A stretch of 64,000 nucleotides of DNA from a gamma proteobacterium SCGC AAA076-P13. GTDB taxonomy: Bacteria > Pseudomonadota > Gammaproteobacteria > Magnimaribacterales > D2472. The stretch lies in the NCBI GenBank assembly GCA_000384935.1, contig ARRA01000001.1, forward strand, positions 62,001 to 126,000, written 5' to 3'. The notes under the pieces are model-generated. The model saw nothing but the letters and a program-made list of their open reading frames with translations. It was not told the DNA's origin and did no database searches. Each line of letters starts with the position of its first letter. The first letter of the stretch is position 1. This document shows, in pieces, positions 25,673 through 34,938 of the stretch. The position numbers were made by a program, and so were the translations under genes.

Positions 25673-25738
25673 AATAATCTCCCTATTAGATTACTTATAA
25701 TACTACTGATTTTCTAAATATATTCAATATTAACGAAA

Positions 25739-27769
25739 CTAAGACTTAATAAGTGCTATATCCTCAGGAAGAAGAAGATCTGTATCTAATGTATCTACAA
25801 ACGGCTTTAGATGCTTGGCATAGGGCTTCCATCTACCCATTCCTTTTTTATTTATTGGTTGTCTAACCTGCTCTGAACTAGCAGTTCTTACTGATCTGTC
25901 TGTCTCATGAAAAGAAATACATGATTCTTCAAAAGGAACTCCGATATAATCCAATATCCTTCTAACCTGTCCATCTAAATCATTAATAACATCTTCATTA
26001 TTAACTCTTAAAACTTTATTGGGTAAAACACTATCCCAATGATTCATAAGCTTTATATAGCTATTATAGTAACTTGCAGCCTCTTCTAGACCGTATGTAA
26101 ATTCTTGGCCTTGCGCAAATAGTTGCTTGAACATACTAAAACAACAATCAAGAGGATATCTTCTTGCGTCTATAATTTTTGCGTTAGGCATAATGAGATG
26201 AATTAGCCCAATATGTCTAAAATTATTAGGCATCTTGTCTGTGAACATTGGAGCACTACCTCTGTGCATTTGAGTGTCTTCAATAAATCTTCTACCCATA
26301 TCAATTCTTTGATCTGATGATAAAGAACCCATGCTTTTTGGATAATTGCCTAATTTTCCGTAAATATCACCACCTCTTAAACTCTGAGCAAGAGATAAAA
26401 TATTTGGCAATTCGAGTGTTCCATCAATCATAGAATGAGATGCTAAGATTTGCTCTATTAAGGTTGATCCAGCTCTAGGTAGCCCTAATATAAAAATAGG
26501 ATCTTTAGTGTCATTGCCTCCAATGTCTAAGTTTTTAAAGAATTCATCATTACATACATCTATTTGGGCTTGAAGTTCATTATCCATTCGTTCTATAGAG
26601 TATTTACTTTGATCTCTTTTGATTTGATTACCATTTTTTAGATGGAAAAAAGCTTCATCGTATTGTTTATTGGATTCATAACCTTGAGCTAAAGCAAAAT
26701 GAAAATATGCTTTATCCCTTAATGAAAGATCAACCCTTTTTATTTGTTCTTTCATATTCATGAATTCTGGATTGGAAAAGGAATAAGTTTTTAAATTAGC
26801 CAGCGAAAAGAAAGCCTCACCATGATCAGGTCTAATTTTATAAGCAGATTGATAGCTTTCAATTGCATCATCAGTTTTACCAAGAGTCTTAAGTGCATGG
26901 CCTTTGGAAGTAAAGGTACTAAAATTATGCGGGTTCTTACTCAGAATATCGTCAAATAAGTCTATGGCATCTTCATGTTGACCATTTTGCATAATCTCAC
27001 TTGCTTTTTGAGCCTGATAAGCAAGATTATCAGGATACTTATCACACAGAATATTAACTTGTTCCATGGTCTTCGCAAATTTCTGCTTTTTCCTTAAGAC
27101 AAGAGCATATTTCATTCTTAATTCACCGTCATCTGGATTAAATTGAACTGCTTTTTCAAGCAAAAGCTCTGCATCATCAAAATGACCCAATCTATTCGCA
27201 ATTTCTGATAACTGCGACATTGCATAAGTATGAGTCGGATTCTTTTTTAAGAACTCTCTACATTTTAATTCTGCCACACCTAACCTGCCCTCATTCATAA
27301 CTTGGTCAATATAAAGCAATATATTAGGCAAGGATTTAAGCTTATTTATCTGTTCGGTAGCATGATCTAATGCAGGCTTATTATTATTCTTTTTAAAATA
27401 TTCATACAAAGACATCCATGAAGAAATTAACGCAGGGTTAAGCTCGCATGCTTGCCTATAATTTGAAATTGATTTTTCTTCATTACCCATATCTCGATTT
27501 ATATGAGCTAACTCTTGATATGCTCGACCCATGTCAGGTGCATGCACTAATAATGATTCAATATATTTTATTGCATCATCAAACTCTTTAAGATATCTAG
27601 AACAAACACCTGCAAGATATAAGCTATCTATATGGTCAGGGTGTTCAATTAAATTTATTTCAAGAAGCTTGATAGCATCTTTAAAACGATTTTCTTTAAC
27701 GGCTTGTGTAGCTTCATTAATATCTACAGCAAGTATTGTATCTTTGATATTAAATTTATTTTCAGTCAT
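25739..27769 (-). CDS. TPR-repeat sulfotransferase
   Basis: A 676-residue protein. From about residue 12 to 350 it consists of tetratricopeptide repeats, with repeated patterns such as ALKTLGKTDDAIESYQSAYKIRPDHGEAFFSL. From about 410 a sulfotransferase domain follows, with the PAPS 5'-phosphosulfate loop FILGLPRAGSTLIEQILASH and a later 3'-phosphate region (IIDARRYPLDCCFSMFKQ). This fusion is common in marine proteobacteria, and acceptors are mostly unknown. No signal peptide is present. It stands alone between the MAPEG gene and the second TonB receptor. Confidence 0.88.
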   Translation of the reverse strand: MTENKFNIKDTILAVDINEATQAVKENRFKDAIKLLEINLIEHPDHIDSLYLAGVCSRYLKEFDDAIKYIESLLVHAPDMGRAYQELAHINRDMGNEEKSISNYRQACELNPALISSWMSLYEYFKKNNNKPALDHATEQINKLKSLPNILLYIDQVMNEGRLGVAELKCREFLKKNPTHTYAMSQLSEIANRLGHFDDAELLLEKAVQFNPDDGELRMKYALVLRKKQKFAKTMEQVNILCDKYPDNLAYQAQKASEIMQNGQHEDAIDLFDDILSKNPHNFSTFTSKGHALKTLGKTDDAIESYQSAYKIRPDHGEAFFSLANLKTYSFSNPEFMNMKEQIKRVDLSLRDKAYFHFALAQGYESNKQYDEAFFHLKNGNQIKRDQSKYSIERMDNELQAQIDVCNDEFFKNLDIGGNDTKDPIFILGLPRAGSTLIEQILASHSMIDGTLELPNILSLAQSLRGGDIYGKLGNYPKSMGSLSSDQRIDMGRRFIEDTQMHRGSAPMFTDKMPNNFRHIGLIHLIMPNAKIIDARRYPLDCCFSMFKQLFAQGQEFTYGLEEAASYYNSYIKLMNHWDSVLPNKVLRVNNEDVINDLDGQVRRILDYIGVPFEESCISFHETDRSVRTASSEQVRQPINKKGMGRWKPYAKHLKPFVDTLDTDLLLPEDIALIKS

Positions 27770-27812
27770 TTAAAGTTACTTTAACAAAATTATTAAATAG
27801 AATCCTATAAAA

Positions 27813-27848
27813 AGAAAAAAGGGAGCATAAACTCCCTTTTTATTTTTT
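27813..27848 (-). terminator. terminator of the second TonB receptor
   Basis: On the minus strand AAAAAGGGAG-TTTATG-CTCCCTTTTTT forms a stem with a T tract, starting 12 bases after the receptor stop codon. Confidence 0.85.
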
Positions 27849-27859
27849 AATTTATTTAA

Positions 27860-30403
27860 TTAAAAGCTTTTCTTATATCTTAGCCCGAGAGTTCTTGGCT
27901 TAATGACACTCAAGCGAGATCTATCGAATACAAAAGTATTACTAATCTCAGCTCTTTTATCAGTTACGTTATCGATATATAACTCAGCTGTCCATTCATC
28001 ATTACTCATTCCGTATCTCATGTTTACAAAATGATGACTTTTTTGGATAGCTTTGTTTGGGGCCATAATATCTGAAAAACTCTTTTCAGACCTAGCCATT
28101 TGTAGTTGCCAATGACCAGTGTTACCTGATGACATTCCCCACTCTTTTCTAGCAGTTAAGTTTGCTTGGCTACCCGGAGCAAAAGCAAGGTCTGACCCAA
28201 CAATCACATCATTTGTAGGAACTAAGCTTTTTGTTATTTCAGTATCAAGCATTGAGAATGCTCCTGAAACTACCAGGCCGTTAACATTTGTATAATAAAC
28301 AAAGTCTCCTTCAAGACCAGTTATGTCTGCATCAGCTGCATTGTCTGAGAAGAATAAGTTAACAATACTTGGATCAAAAATAGTACTTTGAAGTCCAGAG
28401 ACATCAACCATAAATGCACTACCATTAAATCTAAGCTTGCCATCTCTTAAGACTGTTTTCCAACCAAACTCAAGGTTAGTAACTTCATCAGATTTAACTT
28501 CAGGCTTAACAACATATGAGCCATCTGAATTAGATGCTCCAACAGGACGATTTAATAGTCCAGGTCTAAAACCTTCTGACCATGTTACGTAATACATACG
28601 ATCTTCTGATGGATTCCATGAATAAGTTACTTTTCCAATAACACCATCACTTATGGCTTTATCAGGATACCCATTAGCATTTCCTGGTGCGTATTGAGCT
28701 GATAAATTAGAACCAAATTGCTGAGTATCAGGAGCTCCAAATCCATTATAGAATGATGAATTGGCACTACCCTCAAAATCAACTTCAATGTCATACCATC
28801 TGGCACCTACAGTCAGTTCAGATGTTTCTGATACGTCCATGCTGATTTCACCAAAGAATCCTTGTTGCTTATCAGTTCTTTTAATATCGTTGAAGAATAT
28901 TACTGGCTCGCTGTATGGTCCAGCTGAGAACCAGCCAGGACTTGCATTATTTATTGATCCTGTTACTGATGTATCGGTCAAAGCATAGTTTGCAGCATAT
29001 GTAATATCATTACCGACAGAACCTGGATAATTAAATAAATTTAACTCCGTTAATTCAAGATCGCTTAAAAATGCACCAGCTGTAAAACTCATAGTGTCGT
29101 TTATTGGGCCGCTAATACGGAATTCATGAGTCTGTACTTCCGTGTTTGTTGTTGAATCAACCAATAAGTTTGGAGCTCCACATGTTCCAGTTGGAACGTT
29201 GCCAGGTGCGTTTGATGTATAAGTTACATAGTAATCACAAATATAGTAAGGAAGGTATTGACCAACAAATAGGTAGTCAGTGTAATCAATATTTTGATCA
29301 GTAACTCTGTCTGTATAAGCACCAGCATATACAACCTCAAGATCTCCAACTGACCCTTCTAAAGTAAGGCTCATATTTTCAAACTCATCCTCAATTGTGT
29401 CATCTGTATATCTTTGAATCTCTAAGTCATCTAATGTTGGATCAACAAAGAAGACACCATCAGCATCTATTGTTTGCTTAGCAACAGTTGCTAGAGCATT
29501 CCAATTATCGTTAATTTCATGGGCAACACTTGCTCTAAAACCTTCGTAAGTTACAGGGTTAGCATTTTCTTTTTCTATTGCTACTGCATCATTAAGAGTA
29601 ACACCTGAAAGATCTGCATTAGGCTGAAATCCACCTCTAGGGTTTGATACAGGGACGCCATTTGCTCTAACAGTTCCAGCTGCTCTAAATCTAGCAGATT
29701 GACTTGCATTGAGCGTTCCAGCAACTTGGTCTATATATCCGCCTCTACGATCTCTATATGCTACAAATCTTAAAGCTGAACGTTCTCCTAAAGGAACGTT
29801 AGTCATGTACTCTAATTTACTACCTTCATCTCCACCTGAAGTGAATCTTGATTCTACTTCAATGCTACTTAGGCTCTCTCCCATAACAGGCTTGTTAGTA
29901 ATCATTCTTACAACACCAGCCTGAGAGCTAGCACCAAAAAGTGTTCCTTGAGGGCCTGATAATACTTCTATACGAGCCATATCTGCTGCGTATACATCTA
30001 AATTCCTTCCTGGTTGTCCTAAAGGTTGCTCATCAAGATAAAAAGATACGTTAGGTGCCAAACCAGCAACACCTGCTGTTGTTAAATTAGGTGTGGTTGA
30101 AGCAAGACCTCTTATATAGATAGTGCTTTGGCCTGGACCAGAACCACCAGCAGTAACACCTGGTAACTGTAATAAGTAGTCTTCAAAGACATTAACGCCC
30201 TTTTCTTCTAGATCTGACTCTCTTAAAGCAGAAACAGAAAGTGGCACATCTTGAAGGCTTTCAGACTTCTTCCTTGCGGTAACTACAATTTCTTCAACAG
30301 TATCTTGACCATTTAAAACACCTGTATATATAGAGGTATTTAGCAAAGCCAAAGCAGATAATGAAGGTAGTAGTTTTGTTTGTATCTTCTTGTAATTTAA
30401 CAT
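27860..30403 (-). CDS. TonB-dependent receptor
   Basis: An 847-residue outer-membrane receptor. A signal sequence precedes the TonB-box region VEEIVVTARKKSESLQDVPLSVSALRESDL, the start usual for sphingomonad-type receptors. The plug carries IYIRGLASTTPNLTTAG and ARIEVLSGPQGTLFGASSQAGVVRMITNKP. The barrel finishes with RTLGLRYKKSF, a terminal aromatic. Such receptors import siderophores, vitamins or plant-type molecules; the ligand cannot be told and no uptake partner is adjacent. The 300-base gap upstream, shared with the BCCT gene, holds two inverted repeats that may be regulatory. Confidence 0.88.
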   Translation of the reverse strand: MLNYKKIQTKLLPSLSALALLNTSIYTGVLNGQDTVEEIVVTARKKSESLQDVPLSVSALRESDLEEKGVNVFEDYLLQLPGVTAGGSGPGQSTIYIRGLASTTPNLTTAGVAGLAPNVSFYLDEQPLGQPGRNLDVYAADMARIEVLSGPQGTLFGASSQAGVVRMITNKPVMGESLSSIEVESRFTSGGDEGSKLEYMTNVPLGERSALRFVAYRDRRGGYIDQVAGTLNASQSARFRAAGTVRANGVPVSNPRGGFQPNADLSGVTLNDAVAIEKENANPVTYEGFRASVAHEINDNWNALATVAKQTIDADGVFFVDPTLDDLEIQRYTDDTIEDEFENMSLTLEGSVGDLEVVYAGAYTDRVTDQNIDYTDYLFVGQYLPYYICDYYVTYTSNAPGNVPTGTCGAPNLLVDSTTNTEVQTHEFRISGPINDTMSFTAGAFLSDLELTELNLFNYPGSVGNDITYAANYALTDTSVTGSINNASPGWFSAGPYSEPVIFFNDIKRTDKQQGFFGEISMDVSETSELTVGARWYDIEVDFEGSANSSFYNGFGAPDTQQFGSNLSAQYAPGNANGYPDKAISDGVIGKVTYSWNPSEDRMYYVTWSEGFRPGLLNRPVGASNSDGSYVVKPEVKSDEVTNLEFGWKTVLRDGKLRFNGSAFMVDVSGLQSTIFDPSIVNLFFSDNAADADITGLEGDFVYYTNVNGLVVSGAFSMLDTEITKSLVPTNDVIVGSDLAFAPGSQANLTARKEWGMSSGNTGHWQLQMARSEKSFSDIMAPNKAIQKSHHFVNMRYGMSNDEWTAELYIDNVTDKRAEISNTFVFDRSRLSVIKPRTLGLRYKKSF

Positions 30404-30704
30404 AACAAATTATTCCTTTATTTATTAATTTAAAAATTGCTAAATAAATAAAGATAAACCCCTAATGTCATCAGAGAAGTTTAGCTTTGTTTATAGACCA
30501 GCAATTTCAGTAAAATGGTCTTATGTCTATCATAACAGTTTGAGTTATGTATGCAAATTATGTCCTAATTAAATATGCAATTTTGTTCTTTGTATATAAC
30601 CAAAATGCATAATTATTAAAATAGCCTTATAGAGTTCATATAGAAAAATAAAATTTTTTATGTTTCACTAAATATTAAATATCTAAAAATTTAAAAATTA
30701 AACT
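30404..30704. promoter_or_regulatory. divergent promoter region with two inverted repeats
   Basis: There is no gene here. Two short inverted repeats stand out: AGACCA/TGGTCT (arms at 30495 and 30516) and CATAAC/GTTATG (arms at 30531 and 30544, seven-base loop). A/T-rich DNA follows, in which ATGCA recurs three times. The region should hold promoters for the TonB receptor and the BCCT transporter. Confidence 0.35.
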
Positions 30705-32186
30705 ATGAATAATATTAATAAACCTAGGTTTCTTTCGTCTGTTTTTTTACTAACACTGATAACTGGATTGGTTTATTTCAATCAGCCAACCTCTGCAGCA
30801 CTATTTGCACAAACACAACTTCTTCTTTCTGAATACCTGGGTTGGTTTATTATTTTAGTAGCTAATGGTTTTTTAATTTTTACAATTTATCTAACCTTTA
30901 CAAGGTATAGCGAAATAAGGCTAGGCGGTGCTAATGCCGTGCCTGCTTACACTTATACTAATTGGATTGCTATGCTTTTTAGCGCAGGATTGGGCATTGG
31001 TTTATTATTTTATGGTGTTGCAGAACCTATAGGAAACCTTAACGACTATCCAGAAATGATACCTGGAGATCTTTCCTATAATGCAGGTAAGGCACTAAGT
31101 TTAACTAACCTCCATTGGGGTCTTCATGGCTGGGCAATTTATGCAGCCTTGGGATTATGTTTTGCCTTTGCTTCTTACAATAACAGTAAGGCTTTTAGAG
31201 TTAGCTCACTCCTTGGAACTAAAGTTGAAAATAATAAAATACTATCAGCATCGATTGATATTATTGCAATTCTTACAACAGTTATTGGTATAGCAACATC
31301 TCTTGGACTTGGGGCCTCACAAATTAATGGTGGTCTTCAATATGTTTTTGATATACAAATTAATGAATTTATAATTATTGTAATAATAACAATCATTGGT
31401 CTTATTAGCGTCTGTCTTGGTCTTGATGTTGGTATCAAAAGACTATCTCAAATGAATATGCTCATAGCTATTTGTTTGTTAGTTTTAGTTTTATTATTAG
31501 GCCCAACCGTATTTATATTAAATGCAATGGTTCAGAATGCCGGGGTATATTTAAATCAGTTAATTCAACTGTCAACTTGGACAGAAGCTTATAATAGCTC
31601 TGTATATCAAAATGGTTATACCTTATTTTACTTCACTTGGTGGTTTGCGTGGGCACCTTTCGTTTCTCTCTTTATAGCAAGAATTTCATATGGAAGAACT
31701 ATAAAAGAATTTGTTATTGGTGTTCTTATTGTTCCATCTTTAATAGTATTTATTTGGATGGGAGTTTTTGGTAACGCTGCGATTTATTTAGTATTAAATG
31801 GAATTGGTGACATTAGTGCTGCGGTTAGCGGCAATGCAAGTACTGCACTTTTTGTTTTGTTTGACTCACTCTCATTTGCAAAACCACTTTCTATAATTTC
31901 TTTAATTTTAATAGTGACTTTCTTTGTAACTTCATCTGATTCTGGTGCTTTGGTTGCATCAATGCTTTCATCAAAGAAACATATAGATATAAGTAGCGAT
32001 TCCCCATTAATTTCTAGAATCACATGGGCTATTTTATTGGGAGTTGTTGCTGCCGTATTATTGCAGGCTGGTGGACTTGGAGCTCTTCAAACTGCTGTTG
32101 TTATATTTGGATTACCATTTTCAGTGATAACAATATTTGCATGCAAAGAGTTATTTAGATCTTTTGAAAAAGAACTAGATAAATAG
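30705..32186 (+). CDS. BCCT-family transporter
   Basis: A 493-residue, 12-helix betaine/carnitine/choline transporter. The family marks are WIAMLFSAGLGIGLLFYGVAEPI (near 90), LHWGLHGWAIYAALGL and FTWWFAWAPFVSLFIARISYGRTIKEFV, containing the Trp cage for quaternary ammonium or sulfonium groups. The Gly-rich GLGIGL loop suggests Na+ coupling, as in BetP. The C-terminus is short, without the long osmosensing tail of BetP. Substrates in this family include glycine betaine, choline, carnitine and DMSP; the sequence alone does not choose among them. Confidence 0.9.
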   Translation: MNNINKPRFLSSVFLLTLITGLVYFNQPTSAALFAQTQLLLSEYLGWFIILVANGFLIFTIYLTFTRYSEIRLGGANAVPAYTYTNWIAMLFSAGLGIGLLFYGVAEPIGNLNDYPEMIPGDLSYNAGKALSLTNLHWGLHGWAIYAALGLCFAFASYNNSKAFRVSSLLGTKVENNKILSASIDIIAILTTVIGIATSLGLGASQINGGLQYVFDIQINEFIIIVIITIIGLISVCLGLDVGIKRLSQMNMLIAICLLVLVLLLGPTVFILNAMVQNAGVYLNQLIQLSTWTEAYNSSVYQNGYTLFYFTWWFAWAPFVSLFIARISYGRTIKEFVIGVLIVPSLIVFIWMGVFGNAAIYLVLNGIGDISAAVSGNASTALFVLFDSLSFAKPLSIISLILIVTFFVTSSDSGALVASMLSSKKHIDISSDSPLISRITWAILLGVVAAVLLQAGGLGALQTAVVIFGLPFSVITIFACKELFRSFEKELDK

Positions 32187-32190
32187 CTTT

Positions 32191-32346
32191 CTAATCAAGC
32201 TCTTTATCTATGTCGTTGAGCTCTTCTGTGCTCATTTCATCTTCATAGATTAACTGATCATTATCAGAATCTTTTTTTGTAAATTTCTTTGAAATTAATA
32301 TAGCTACAACAATCAAAATAAGTATTAATCCTAGTTGATATCCCAT
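32191..32346 (-). CDS. 51-residue single-helix membrane protein
   Basis: Not in the ORF track. It reads MGYQLGLILILIVVAILISK followed by a short basic patch (KKFTKKD) and an acidic tail ending ELNDIDKELD. One membrane helix with an inside-facing basic patch is clear. AAAGGAA lies well spaced before the ATG. It is convergent with the BCCT gene, five bases from its stop. No family was recognised. Confidence 0.6.
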   Translation of the reverse strand: MGYQLGLILILIVVAILISKKFTKKDSDNDQLIYEDEMSTEELNDIDKELD

Positions 32347-32408
32347 TCTGTATTCCTTTATTTAAATATGTGATTTATCCTATCTTAACTCTTATAAAAT
32401 AAAAATAA

Positions 32409-32960
32409 ATGGAAGCGTTAGATAATATACTGAATAGGGTCTCCTCAAGAGAGCTCTCTCTGCCTCACCCTAGTCCCGAAGAAATGACTGTTGCCTATAA
32501 AGCAGCTCTTAGAGCCCCTGATCATGCCTGGCTTAGACCAAGTAGCTTTATAGAAGTAAAAGATGATGGTCTTTCTAAGTTATCAAATATTTTTGAACAA
32601 TATGCTATTTCTAATCCAGATATTCCTGGAACAACAGCTATAAAATACAGGGATGCTCCATATAGAGCTCCAATGATTATAATTTTAGTTAATACTTTTA
32701 AAGAGCACCCAAAGGTACCTGCGATTGAACAAAAGCTATCAACGGCTGCAGCGGCCCAAAATATAATGTTGGCACTAAATGCAATGGGGTATGGAGCTAT
32801 TTGGAGAACTGGAAAATTAGCTTTTAATCCTTTTGTTGCAGAAGCATTAGGCCTTAATGAGAGTCAAGAAATTTTAGGATTTTTATATATTGGGACTAAT
32901 ACTGGGAAAAATAAAAAGGTTCATGATATGGAAATAGATAATTTTGTTACAAACCTCTAA
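32409..32960 (+). CDS. ydjA: YdjA-like nitroreductase
   Basis: A 183-residue FMN-dependent nitroreductase-fold protein. It parallels E. coli YdjA along its length: INRVSSRELSLPHPSPEEM-like start, ALRAPDHAWLRPSSF, YRDAPYRAPMIIILV, HPKVPAIEQKLSTAAAAQNIMLAL, GYGAIWRTG and ILGFLYIGT. The minimal length is typical for this subfamily, which lacks the insertions of larger nitroreductases. The physiological substrate is not established. It is single, convergent with the membrane protein that follows. Confidence 0.85.
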   Translation: MEALDNILNRVSSRELSLPHPSPEEMTVAYKAALRAPDHAWLRPSSFIEVKDDGLSKLSNIFEQYAISNPDIPGTTAIKYRDAPYRAPMIIILVNTFKEHPKVPAIEQKLSTAAAAQNIMLALNAMGYGAIWRTGKLAFNPFVAEALGLNESQEILGFLYIGTNTGKNKKVHDMEIDNFVTNL

Positions 32961-33332
32961 CTATTTAAACTTTAATAATAAAGCTGAAGATATGGACATA
33001 ATTGCAAATATTAACTCTGCTACTAGTGATTGATGTGAGATTATTGATTCGTGATAAAAGCTTGATAGCACTGATACAGCAATCATTATAATGTAGATTA
33101 TTCCTGCAGACATAACCCATTGATACTGCCGAGTGATTAAAGATAGAAAACACATTATTGATGTTCCTAAGAACAGTGCAGTAAAGTCTCTGATTTGTGT
33201 ATTTCTGCCCTTCCCTTCAAGTAAAATCATATCCAAGGAATTAGCTGAGATTTCTGGAGATATTAACCAGCCTAATGCCAAAATAGCCATTACTAAACCA
33301 AGGATACTTAAGAGAATATTTTCTACTTTCAT
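32961..33332 (-). CDS. four-helix membrane protein, unknown
   Basis: A 123-residue membrane protein with four predicted helices (about 7-26, 50-66, 72-92 and 100-118) and a conserved-looking loop, EGKGRNTQIRDFTALFLGTS. It ends one base after the nitroreductase stop on the other strand. Its ATG overlaps the peptidase gene stop by four bases, so it is the last gene of the operon that starts with the exonuclease. I do not recognise the family with certainty. Confidence 0.65.
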   Translation of the reverse strand: MKVENILLSILGLVMAILALGWLISPEISANSLDMILLEGKGRNTQIRDFTALFLGTSIMCFLSLITRQYQWVMSAGIIYIIMIAVSVLSSFYHESIISHQSLVAELIFAIMSISSALLLKFK

Positions 33333-34030
33333 AAGTTAATCTTAACAGTATTTTTTATACTAGCGTGGTCAACAATATTGTTTTTATACACTACATGATG
33401 ACAATCCGTTTCTTTATCGCCAAAACTCACACTATAAGCTGGCATATCATCTATTAAATGAAGTGCTGTATACCCCTCAATTGCCAGGCATGAATCAATT
33501 TTTTTGTTAGTTAAGATATCCTTTACATAGGGAATTCTTTCTGGTTCTTCGTCATAATGTGGACAACATATACCTTCAACGAAACCCAAGCAATCTATTG
33601 TTGCTTGATGATCGGCCCATGAGTCAGTTATTCCTTTTTTAAACCAACAGATTGCTCCTGCACTAACACCACTCATGATGATGCCTTCTTGATATGCCTC
33701 TTCTAGAATTAAATCTAAACCCCACTCTTTCCATACGGCAAGCATGCTTTTGGTGTTACCACCCCCTACATAAATAATATCTTGGTTAAGAATATGAGAT
33801 TTTAAATCAATGGTTCTTTTAAAAAAATTAATATGAGATGTTTCACATTCAAGTTCGTTAAAAGCTTTATAAAAATTATCTATATAACCCTGATCATCAC
33901 CCGTAGCTGTTGGTATAAAACAAATCTTAGGATTAGTTTTACTGGACTGAGATTTGATATATCTTTCAATTTTTAAATCTTTTATCACTCTTCCAAAACC
34001 ACCGCCACCAATTGCTATTATTTGCTTCAT
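33329..34030 (-). CDS. peptidase S51 (dipeptidase E-like)
   Basis: A 233-residue serine peptidase of the S51 group. The nucleophile elbow is MSGVSAGAICWF with Ser in GxSAG. Upstream is YVGGGNTKSMLAVWKEWGL, the substrate-side Gly-Gly-Asn motif of PepE/cyanophycinase proteins, and the start is IIAIGGGGFG-like (MKQIIAIGGGGFGR). PepE cleaves Asp-X dipeptides; other members differ in specificity. It overlaps both neighbours by four bases, tying it to mmuM and the membrane protein. Cytoplasmic. Confidence 0.85.
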   Translation of the reverse strand: MKQIIAIGGGGFGRVIKDLKIERYIKSQSSKTNPKICFIPTATGDDQGYIDNFYKAFNELECETSHINFFKRTIDLKSHILNQDIIYVGGGNTKSMLAVWKEWGLDLILEEAYQEGIIMSGVSAGAICWFKKGITDSWADHQATIDCLGFVEGICCPHYDEEPERIPYVKDILTNKKIDSCLAIEGYTALHLIDDMPAYSVSFGDKETDCHHVVYKNNIVDHASIKNTVKINL

Positions 34031-34920
34031 ATTTTATCAACTATTTTTTTTATTTCTTCTATATGTTTAGTCGTTGTTCTGCAGCAGCCACCGATAACAA
34101 ATGCCCCATTATCAACCCATTCTTGAACATATTTTTTGTATTCAATATGATCGATAGGTTGATGATTATGATAATGCCATTCATCGGCATCGCTTACAAA
34201 ACCTTCTAATTTATTTTTCTTATAAATTGAAGAGTTTGCATATATTCCAAAGTTATCTACATCCTTAAATTTATCTATAGCAAGAGATGCTGTATCTGCA
34301 TGAATGCAATTAACAAGCTGGCATTCGACATCAAGATCATTTCCTTTCTGAAGAGCATCCGCTAAAAGTTCTGTACTAGGAAGCCTATTAAGTTTATTGC
34401 CTCTAGTAGTCCAACTTAGCCAAACCCTGTTAGAAAAATCTTTAGCAACAGACCCTGCTACAACGCCTTCATATATTGAAGCCATTGTTTCACAAATAAT
34501 GATGTCTACATTATTTTTATAGATACTCCCCAAGGTTGAATAAAATTTTCTTAAAGTTTTCTCTTTAGAGCTAAGATCTGGTCTAAAGGTTACATGAATA
34601 GGTGGGTAACATCCCGCTATCATAGTATTTGAATTAGTTTCATTAACAGCTTCTTGGCATAATTCTAATGCGCGCTTTGCTAAATCTTCATATGAAGGTG
34701 CTGAAGGCTCTCGTTTTAAAAGCTCTGGAGTTGCTTGATAGTTAGATGTTGTAATCACATCAGCTCCAGCTTCAATATTTTCAATATGAATTTGTTTTAT
34801 AATTTCTGGGTTATGTATCAACGAGTATGCTGACCAGATTGATGTCTTAAAACTAGGAAGATACTCTCCTCTATTTTCCAATTCAGTACCAAGTGCAGAA
34901 TCAAGTATGTATGGTTTCAT
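34027..34920 (-). CDS. homocysteine S-methyltransferase family
   Basis: A 297-residue TIM-barrel enzyme of the MmuM/BHMT family. It begins LDSALGTELENRG. The zinc-binding cysteines are visible as Cys205 in VNCIHAD and the pair Cys279-Cys280 in GGCCRTTTKHI. The family transfers a methyl group from S-methylmethionine, betaine or another donor to homocysteine to make methionine. The compact size matches MmuM. The donor cannot be told; with a DmdA-like gene and a BCCT transporter in the region, sulfonium or betaine donors are worth considering. It overlaps the S51 peptidase gene and lies 18 bases after the exonuclease gene. Confidence 0.85.
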   Translation of the reverse strand: MKPYILDSALGTELENRGEYLPSFKTSIWSAYSLIHNPEIIKQIHIENIEAGADVITTSNYQATPELLKREPSAPSYEDLAKRALELCQEAVNETNSNTMIAGCYPPIHVTFRPDLSSKEKTLRKFYSTLGSIYKNNVDIIICETMASIYEGVVAGSVAKDFSNRVWLSWTTRGNKLNRLPSTELLADALQKGNDLDVECQLVNCIHADTASLAIDKFKDVDNFGIYANSSIYKKNKLEGFVSDADEWHYHNHQPIDHIEYKKYVQEWVDNGAFVIGGCCRTTTKHIEEIKKIVDKI

Positions 34921-34938
34921 GTTAGTATTTTTGTTTTG

